From contig CAWCXA010000007.1 of assembly GCA_963799425.1 (NCBI GenBank), positions 558,001-622,000 of the forward strand: a stretch of 64,000 nt of DNA, in the 5' to 3' direction. The position numbers and the translations under genes were made by a program. This stretch comes from CAVWSM01 sp963799425 (GTDB lineage: Bacteria > Actinomycetota > Actinomycetes > Jiangellales > Jiangellaceae). The notes beneath the pieces are model-generated. The model was not told where the DNA came from. It saw only the letters and a list, made by a program, of their open reading frames with translations, and searched no databases. Numbering within the stretch: position 1 is the first letter of the stretch; every line of letters starts with the position of its first letter. Of the stretch, positions 53,330 through 59,181 are shown one piece after another.

Positions 53330-54439
53330 ATGACCCGCCGCCTCGTCCACCGGTTCGCCGGCCTTCTCGCGCTCGTCACCGCTCTTGCCGCTTTCCTGAC
53401 GACGACATCCCCGCCAGTCGCGCAGGCAGCCGCCGCGGTTGCGCCTGCCCAGGCGACAGAAACGCTGACATTCGGTACGCAGCCTGCGACGGCGGGCTCA
53501 CCTGACGAACGACCCGACTATTCGCTGAGCGCAACCCCAGGCGCGGTTTTCAATGACGAGATCGCCATCCGCAACTACAGCGAGCAGCCGCTCGAGCTGC
53601 AGGTCTACGCCAGCGACGCGTTCAACACCGATGACGGCGGATACGACCTCAACGCTGCCAACGTCGAGCCAACAGACATCGGCACCTGGGTCTCGCTCGC
53701 ACAGTCCACCGTGACTGTGCCTGCTCGGGGGTTTGTCATCGTTCCCTTCACCGTGACTGTGCCCCCACAGGAGGAAGTCAAGCCCGGGGACCACGATGGC
53801 GGCATCGTCGCCTCATTGCGCTCCTACCAGACAGACGCGAACGGCAACCGCATCGCACTCGACCAGCGCGTTGGGACCCGCATCCACGCCCGGATTTCTG
53901 GCGACCTCATCCCCGAACTTGAGGTCGACAACATCAAGCACCGCGTCAAGGGCATCTGGGGCCTGCGTGGTGACATCGACTTGACCTACAGCGTGAGCAA
54001 CACAGGCAACATCCGGCTTGCCGGCGACCAGACAGTGACCATCTCGGGGTTGGGCGTCAGTGTCGACGGCCCGAAGCTCGACCGGGTGCCGGAGTTGCTA
54101 CCCGGTAACAGCTACACCGTCCACACGACCATCGAGGACGTTCCGCTGGCGTTCCTGCTGCGCGCCAACGTCCGAGTCGACCCCGTTGTGGTCACGGCCG
54201 AGGATGCTGCGAACGATCCGCCGGCGTTCACTCGCAGCACGTTCGTCTGGGTGTGGACATGGATATTGCTCCTGCTTCTTGTGATCGGGCTCATCGCTCT
54301 GGGTTGGTGGCTGAGGCGTCGCCGCCGGCAGCGCATTGGCAAGGTCGAGGCTGCCTATGCCGCGCTTGCGGCGCAGCTTCCGGCAGGAACTGGTGCCCGG
54401 TCTCTCGGGCCCAACAAGGCGGGAGTCCCGGATGCGTAG
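53330..54439 (+). CDS. DUF916 (WxL-interacting type) membrane protein
   Basis: 369 residues, frame intact. Signal HRFAGLLALVTALAAFLTTTSPPVAQA (cleavage about residue 35). The extracellular part has a DUF916 peptidoglycan-binding-type domain (YSLSATPGAVFNDEIAIRNYSEQPLELQVYASDAFNTDDGGYDL, FVIVPFTVTVPPQEEVKPGDHDGGIVASL) and a second sandwich (LTYSVSNTGNIRLAGDQTVTISG, VPELLPGNSYTVHTTIED). Then a membrane helix (FVWVWTWILLLLLVIGLIALGWWL) and a basic tail RRRRRQR. In Firmicutes such proteins (WxLIP) bind WxL proteins and peptidoglycan. ATG 53330. Its end overlaps the next gene by eight bases. Confidence 0.85.
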   Translation: MTRRLVHRFAGLLALVTALAAFLTTTSPPVAQAAAAVAPAQATETLTFGTQPATAGSPDERPDYSLSATPGAVFNDEIAIRNYSEQPLELQVYASDAFNTDDGGYDLNAANVEPTDIGTWVSLAQSTVTVPARGFVIVPFTVTVPPQEEVKPGDHDGGIVASLRSYQTDANGNRIALDQRVGTRIHARISGDLIPELEVDNIKHRVKGIWGLRGDIDLTYSVSNTGNIRLAGDQTVTISGLGVSVDGPKLDRVPELLPGNSYTVHTTIEDVPLAFLLRANVRVDPVVVTAEDAANDPPAFTRSTFVWVWTWILLLLLVIGLIALGWWLRRRRRQRIGKVEAAYAALAAQLPAGTGARSLGPNKAGVPDA

Positions 54440-55032
54440 CCCTTGGATCGCGTGCCTTGCCGCCGGCTTCACCGCACTGGCCGTGACTCCCGTGCATGCC
54501 GGGGAAATTGAGTCAAGCGGCTCGATGACATGGGAGCCGGCCGCGGGCAGTGTCTATGCCGGCATTTGGCTCCAGACCGATGGCCCGTGCGCCGAGGAGG
54601 CGACCAATGTCTACGCCAGGCTCACCGGCCCCGGCTTCGACTCGGCTGGGATGGTCGTGATCCCCAACGCGGCAGTCGGTGTCTCCACCTCTGAGCCCAT
54701 GATCTTGCCGCTGCAGGACAACCTGTACAACTTCGCGCAGCGTGCCAATCTGCAGCGGCTGGATGGGAACTACACGCTAGACGTCATCTGCACGGATGAG
54801 TTCGGAGTCGAGACGCTCACCAAGTACAGCTCGACGGTGGCGATCAGCCAAGGCGAGAACGAACCGCTCGACACGGCTACGTACGAGACTGGCCCCAACG
54901 TCGAAGCAGACGAGGGCGGATCGAACACCGGCCAGTGGGCTGCGTCCGGCGCCGCCGTGATGGCGGCGGCAGGTGCGGCCGTCTTCCTGGTCCAGCGACG
55001 TCGGCGAGCCTCCTGCGGAGGCCAGTGGATGA
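54432..55032 (+). CDS. Second TDGPC-domain surface protein with sorting-like tail
   Basis: About 195 residues: signal IACLAAGFTALAVTPVHAG, then one copy of the domain also found at the front of the Ig-repeat protein (LQTDGPCAEEATNVYARLTGPGF, MILPLQDNLYNFAQRA, DVICTDEFGVETLTKYSSTV). The tail GSNTGQWAASGAAVMAAAGAAVFLVQRRRR has a sorting-signal layout (NTG, hydrophobic helix, arginine cluster) but not a consensus LPXTG or LAXTG. The frame as read runs on into the sortase-like gene; one extra base near 55013 would instead end it at TGA 55030-55032, overlapping the sortase ATG. I take that as the natural arrangement. Confidence 0.65.
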
Positions 55033-55988
55033 CCCTGACCATCGATTCGCGACCGGAGCCGCCCCTGCCTCCGACTGCGCTGCCGCCCCCCGCGGCAGCG
55101 TTGCCACCTCCGCCGCCGCCTGAGCCGCAGCGCCGTCCGGCATCGGCCGGCTGGGTGGTCGCGGGCACGGCACTGACGATCTTGGGCGCGCTGTTGCTGG
55201 GGTTCGCCGCTCACCTGGCACTTGTTAGCCACCTGATGCACGAACGGGAGCAGCAGATCGGGTACGACGAGCTGCGCGCGACGATGGCGCGCGCCACGAC
55301 GCCAGTTGGGCAGAAGGACTTCCGTGGTGAGCTGGTAGTGCCAGGTACGCCGATCGCGCTTTTGGAGATTCCGACGATCGGCGTCTCCGAGGTGGTGCGC
55401 GAGGGGACGAGTTCAGGCGTATTGCAGATGGGCCCCGGCCATCGGCGCGACACCGTGCTGCCCGGACAACCGGGCGCAAGCGTGCTGATGGGCCGCAACT
55501 TCGCGTACGGCGGACCGTTCGGCGGTATCGACCAGCTGGTACAGGGCAATGGCATCCTCGTCACCACAGGCCAGGGCCAGGCCAGGTATGAAGTGGTCAA
55601 GGTCCGCAAGGCCGGCAGTCTCCAGCTGCCTCCACTCGAGGCAAACGAGGGGCGACTGACGCTGGTCACGGCCGACGGGCCGTGGTTCATGCCCACCGGT
55701 GTCGTTCGCGTTGATGCCGAGCTCGTCAGCGAGCCGCAGCCCAGACCTGCTCGCGCGATCCCAGCGAACGCCCTGCCGGAATCCGAGCAGGTACTGCAGA
55801 CCGATCAGACCGCGCTCATCCCACTCGTGTTCTGGTGCCAGGCGCTCTTCCTGGCGGCTGCTGGCATGGTCTTCGCCCTCGCCAAATGGGGCAGATGGCA
55901 AGCATGGACGGTCGGTGTCCCAGTGCTCGTGGTGCTCGGGATCACCATCGCCCACACGACCACCCGTCTCCTCCCCAACCTGTTCTAA
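55029..55988 (+). CDS. Sortase-fold protein lacking catalytic Cys and His
   Basis: 319 residues from ATG 55029. A Pro-rich cytosolic tail is followed by membrane helix AGWVVAGTALTILGALLLGFAAHL, the sortase domain (residues ~90-240) and two C-terminal helices (FWCQALFLAAAGMVFALA; VGVPVLVVLGITIAHTTT). The sortase landmarks are recognisable: GPGHRRDTVLPGQPGASVLMG, GGPFGGIDQL and VVRVDAEL (Arg). But where sortases have GH, there is MGRNFAYGG, and where they have the TLxTC motif, there is LTLVTADGPW. So neither catalytic residue is present. It probably acts as a structural or binding component of the surface complex instead of a transpeptidase. pstB follows after 20 bases. Confidence 0.8.
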   Translation: MTLTIDSRPEPPLPPTALPPPAAALPPPPPPEPQRRPASAGWVVAGTALTILGALLLGFAAHLALVSHLMHEREQQIGYDELRATMARATTPVGQKDFRGELVVPGTPIALLEIPTIGVSEVVREGTSSGVLQMGPGHRRDTVLPGQPGASVLMGRNFAYGGPFGGIDQLVQGNGILVTTGQGQARYEVVKVRKAGSLQLPPLEANEGRLTLVTADGPWFMPTGVVRVDAELVSEPQPRPARAIPANALPESEQVLQTDQTALIPLVFWCQALFLAAAGMVFALAKWGRWQAWTVGVPVLVVLGITIAHTTTRLLPNLF

Positions 55989-56008
55989 GCCTCATGGAGG
56001 AACCACAC

Positions 56009-56866
56009 ATGTCCGCAGTCGACGCCTACGCTGTGCCACCCCCGCCCACCGACACCTCGGTGTTGCCGGTCGTCCCTGTGCAGCCCGTACCACTCGCGTC
56101 GATCGAAGCGCGCAACCTCTCTGCCTGGTTCGGCGAGCGCAAAGTGCTCGATCGGGTGTCGCTGACCATGCAACCCGGACGGGTGACTGCGCTGATCGGG
56201 CCGTCGGGGTGCGGCAAGTCGACCTTTCTGCGGATCCTCAACCGCATGCATGAGCTCGTTCCGTCTGCGTCACTTGCCGGCGAGGTGTGGCTGGACGGCG
56301 TCGACATCTACGAGCGCAACCAACGGCTCACGGACGCGCGCCGGCACATCGGAATGGTCTTCCAGAAGCCCAACCCGTTTCCGGCCATGTCGATCTACGA
56401 CAACGTCCTAGCGGGCCTCAAGCTCACCGGCATCCGCGCAAACCGCGATGCCAAGGACGCGTTGGTCGAGGAGTGCCTGATCAAGGCCGGGCTCTGGGTG
56501 GAGGTCCGCGAGCGGCTGCGTCAACCGGGAGGCGCGTTGTCCGGTGGCCAGCAGCAGCGCCTGTGCATCGCGCGTTCGCTGGCCGTACGCCCTCGTGTGC
56601 TGCTCATGGACGAACCGTGCTCGGCGCTCGACCCGACGTCGACTCGGCGCATCGAGGAGACCATCGGCGAGCTCGTGTCGGAGGTGACCATCGTCATCGT
56701 CACGCACAACATGCAGCAGGCTGCCCGCGTCTCGCAGCAGTGCGCGTTCTTCCTCGCCACCCACGACACGCCTGGGCACATCGTTGAGACGGGCGGCACG
56801 CAGCAGCTGTTCACCCAGCCGAGGGACCCGCGGACTTCCGACTACGTGCACGGCCGCTTCGGCTGA
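56009..56866 (+). CDS. pstB: Phosphate ABC transporter ATPase PstB
   Basis: 285 residues. After a Pro-rich tail come IEARNLSAWFGERKVLDRVSLTM, Walker A GPSGCGKSTFL, VFQKPNPFPAMSIYDNVLAGL, signature ALSGGQQQRLCIARSLA, Walker B VLLMDEPCSALDPTSTRRIEETI and H-loop IVTHNMQQAARVSQQCAFF, all as in PstB. It energises phosphate uptake by PstC/PstA. ATG 56009 follows ATGGAGG. It is separated from pstA by six surface-protein genes, an unusual layout. No phoU follows. Confidence 0.95.
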   Translation: MSAVDAYAVPPPPTDTSVLPVVPVQPVPLASIEARNLSAWFGERKVLDRVSLTMQPGRVTALIGPSGCGKSTFLRILNRMHELVPSASLAGEVWLDGVDIYERNQRLTDARRHIGMVFQKPNPFPAMSIYDNVLAGLKLTGIRANRDAKDALVEECLIKAGLWVEVRERLRQPGGALSGGQQQRLCIARSLAVRPRVLLMDEPCSALDPTSTRRIEETIGELVSEVTIVIVTHNMQQAARVSQQCAFFLATHDTPGHIVETGGTQQLFTQPRDPRTSDYVHGRFG

Positions 56867-56900
56867 CACCTTGGGACCGAGGGCGACGTGAGCAGTCGCC

Positions 56901-56914
56901 GTTCCCGCGGGAAC
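56901..56914. repeat. Palindrome GTTCCCGCGGGAAC, copy 3
   Basis: Same perfect palindrome as at 10409 and 19330, 34 bases after the stop of pstB. Confidence 0.6.
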
Positions 56915-57026
56915 GCCTGCGGCGGGCTTCGTACGGACTCGATGGGGAGCTTCCGCTGCGTCATCACTGCAACACCTAGAGCAACCGCCAATGGACGCCC
57001 AAACCGTGGCGGAGGACCGTCTGAAC

Positions 57027-57176
57027 ATGGCCAAGGCGTTGCGCTGCCGGGTGGGCTGGCACAAGTGGCTCAAACGCTTCACTGACGACCATGTGCAATA
57101 TCGCGTGTGTCAGCGGTGCGGCAAGGAGGACACAAGCAACCTGTCGACGCCCGGCGCCATGGGCGGCGGCTTCTAG
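57027..57176 (+). CDS. Small CxxC protein
   Basis: 49 residues: AKALRCRVGWHKWLKRF, then VQYRVCQRCGKEDTSNL and a Gly-rich end. The CxxCG pair together with an upstream Cys and His suggests a small zinc ribbon, as in other short actinobacterial proteins with RVCRRCGK. ATG 57027 with GGAGGA 12 bases upstream is preferred; ATG 56991 adds 12 residues. Function is unknown. Confidence 0.55.
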   Translation: MAKALRCRVGWHKWLKRFTDDHVQYRVCQRCGKEDTSNLSTPGAMGGGF

Positions 57177-57431
57177 CCGGACGTGTCCCTGTCGGGTGGC
57201 GCAGCCGCACTGGTCAGCCGATGTCCGGACGAACCCGAACACGGCCGGAGACGAGTCGCGACGACGTGCGGCCCATGACGCTGGCCACGATCGTCACCAC
57301 TCGGTCCGCGACGTGGCCACCATCCTCGGCGACTTCGACCGAGGACTTCCCAACGCGCGAGGGCTCCGCGCAGCAGCCGAACACGGCGCGGACGAGCGCC
57401 CCTGCCGGGACGGCCAGCTCGAGAACTGAAC
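57177..57431. other. Unassigned region
   Basis: 255 bases between the CxxC gene and the YciI-like gene. Frames are open on both strands, but none gives recognisable protein or a good ribosome site. I see no repeat or hairpin. Confidence 0.4.
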
Positions 57432-57801
57432 TCACTCGCCCGGCGGCACCTGGAAGGCCCGGACCTCGATCCGGCCGCCGAGGGCCTTCGACGCCCGGGC
57501 AGCCCAGCCAAGGGCGGCCTCCTCGTCAGCGACGTCGATCACCCAGAAACCCCCAAGGTACTCGGGAGCCTCGACGAAGGGGCCGTTGACGGTGCTCAGC
57601 GACTCGCCGGTGTTGTCGACAGTGATCGCGCTCGAGGGCGGCATCAGCCCGCCCGCGAAGACGAAGGCGCCGGTCGACCGTCAGCTCCTCGATGATCGCA
57701 CCAGTGGCAGCCATGGCCGCCTCGAGCTCGGCCGGGTCCATGGTCTCCATGGTGGGCTCCTCGTCGGAGTCGTGCGGAACGGACAGCAGGTATTGGCTCA
57801 T
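57432..57801 (-). pseudogene. YciI-like protein, frame disrupted
   Basis: The N-terminal half (MSQYLLSVPHDSDEEPTMETMDPAELEAAMAATGAIIEELTVD) and the C-terminal half (GLMPPSSAITVDNTGESLSTVNGPFVEAPEYLGGFWVIDVADEEAALGWAARAS) are in neighbouring frames. Removing one C from the GACCGGCGCC stretch near 57673 would join them as TVDGAFVFAGGLMPPSS. This is the YCII-related fold, ~120 residues, common in actinomycetes beside sigma-70 ECF genes, but none is here. Sequencing error or recent mutation. Confidence 0.75.
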
Positions 57802-57831
57802 GCCGTGTACGACCGTCCTCGAGGCGGGAAC

Positions 57832-57930
57832 TCATCGGCCGACGTTCCGCTCCCGCTTCGGACGATCGCAGAATCGGTAGCCCTCGGTGAGCAGCCCGGC
57901 CACATCGTTCCAGTCGACCTGGTCGTCGAG
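57832..57930 (-). pseudogene. Possible fragment of a MmcQ/YjbR-like gene
   Basis: About 33 codons ending DDQVDWNDVAGLLTEGYRFCDRPKRE resemble the last helix and strand of the MmcQ/YjbR family (VDWDEVAELVxxxYRLxAPK). Nothing else of the gene is seen, as IS110 sequence adjoins. Low confidence. Confidence 0.25.
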
Positions 57931-57932
57931 CA

Positions 57933-58047
57933 CCGGCGCTGCGCCAACTCGCCAACCGCCTCGTCGGCATCCTGCACGGCTGCCTGAATACCGGAACCAC
58001 CTACGACGAACACACCGCCTGGGACCACCACACCCAAGCCGCCGCCA
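57933..58047 (+). mobile_element. IS110-family transposase remnant (C-terminus)
   Basis: The frame from 57933 to 58047 reads ALRQLANRLVGILHGCLNTG followed by TTYDEHTAWDHHTQAAA, the characteristic end of IS110-type (DEDD) transposases. No start, no catalytic domain and no terminal repeats remain: a 38-codon relic of an insertion sequence. Confidence 0.65.
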
Positions 58048-58048
58048 T

Positions 58049-58174
58049 GACGGGGGCCGCACCTGGACGGTCTTCAGCGAGTCTGGCTACCACACGCTGG
58101 ACTGCACCACGCAAAAGGCGTGCTGGGCCGCCGGTGGCGGTGGCCGCGTTGCGGTGCTGTCGGCGGACCGGTAG
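58049..58174 (+). pseudogene. BNR/sialidase-like C-terminal fragment
   Basis: DGGRTWTVFSESGYHTLDCTTQKACWAAGGGGRVAVL is the end of a beta-propeller repeat protein (YCF48/BNR-like, of several hundred residues). It follows directly the IS110 relic in another frame with no start or other blades. A truncated gene end. Confidence 0.5.
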
Positions 58175-58179
58175 TCGCG

Positions 58180-59070
58180 TCAAGCCGCGTCTTGCCGATG
58201 ATGCCCACGCCCGCGTGGCGTGATCACCTCGGCGAACGTGTCGGCGATCAGCTGGTAGCCCGCCGGGTTGGCGTGGATGTCGTTGCGCAAGCACATGAAC
58301 GTCAGCCCGCAGATCGTGGCGACGTTGACAGGTACGGTGCCAAGACCCGGCACGCTTACCGGGGTAAAGTCCTCGCTCTGGAACGCCTCGTCAACTCGCG
58401 CGACCCGGAACTTGCTGGCCTCGAAGGCAGCGGTCTCGATCCCATTGACCTGACGGAGCAGTCCTAGTGACTGCGTGGCCAGCGCCTGCCCCGCCGGACC
58501 GAGCAGCCAAGCCGCAAGGAACGGGTTGTAGTAAGTCATGCCCGCGTACGTCGGCCGCCCGCCGCCCGCCTTGCGCAGATCGCTCAGCGCGGAAGGCAGC
58601 AGGTCGCTGATGGCGTTGAGGCCGCCAGCGATGCAGGTCATGTCGATCACGCCGCCGCGCACGCAGGCGGCCACGTCATTCGCGCCGATGTCGAAGGTGA
58701 CGTACTCGACCTTGCCGCGGTGCTCGCGGAGAAACTCGACGGCCGCACCAAGCTGATTGCCTGCGTCGCCATAGTCGCAGCGCCCACCGTTGACCATCGT
58801 CACGACGGTTTCGCCGCTGCAGCCGAGCTTGATCAGCTTTAGGCCTGGGTTGTCCGCATGCAGGTCCGCGTACAGCCGGTCGACGTAACCCTCATCGCTG
58901 TCGCCGACACCCGGCATGAACCCTTGAGCGAGCGAGTCGCCGAGCGCCACGTAATAGGTGGTCCGTCCGTGGCCCTCGTCGGGTGTTGCCGAGCTCGCCG
59001 GAGCGGCCGTCGCTACGAGAACCGCGACGCACGAGATGACCATGCCGATGATCCGGGACGGACGCGCCAT
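58180..59070 (-). CDS. Secreted SGNH/GDSL hydrolase
   Basis: 296 residues with Sec signal RIIGMVISCVAVLVATAAPASSA. SGNH blocks: YVALGDSLAQGF (block I Ser), LIKLGCSGETVVTMVNGG, TFDIGANDVAACV (block III, Asn), and NDIHANPAGYQLIADTFAE (block V Asp/His). It is an exported lipase or esterase of the actinobacterial GDSL group. ATG 59070 was chosen since it begins the signal peptide; the frame runs on upstream without protein-like sequence. It is divergent from purL. Confidence 0.9.
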   Translation of the reverse strand: MARPSRIIGMVISCVAVLVATAAPASSATPDEGHGRTTYYVALGDSLAQGFMPGVGDSDEGYVDRLYADLHADNPGLKLIKLGCSGETVVTMVNGGRCDYGDAGNQLGAAVEFLREHRGKVEYVTFDIGANDVAACVRGGVIDMTCIAGGLNAISDLLPSALSDLRKAGGGRPTYAGMTYYNPFLAAWLLGPAGQALATQSLGLLRQVNGIETAAFEASKFRVARVDEAFQSEDFTPVSVPGLGTVPVNVATICGLTFMCLRNDIHANPAGYQLIADTFAEVITPRGRGHHRQDAA

Positions 59071-59181
59071 TGCGACCTCCAGTCGAGCGGCCGTCGCCGA
59101 CGCAGCCGATGCAGCCGGAGCGTACCCGCCCGAGTACGGTTGACACGTCCTTCCGGCCGTACAGGAAGATCCTGACCCGCG

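Noticed and set aside
54432..55988. A TDGPC-domain protein fused to the sortase-like protein.
   Set aside because: The junction (RRRRASCGGQW) lies between a typical basic tail and a typical ATG with an overlapping TGA in the next frame; a one-base indel is more likely than a fusion.
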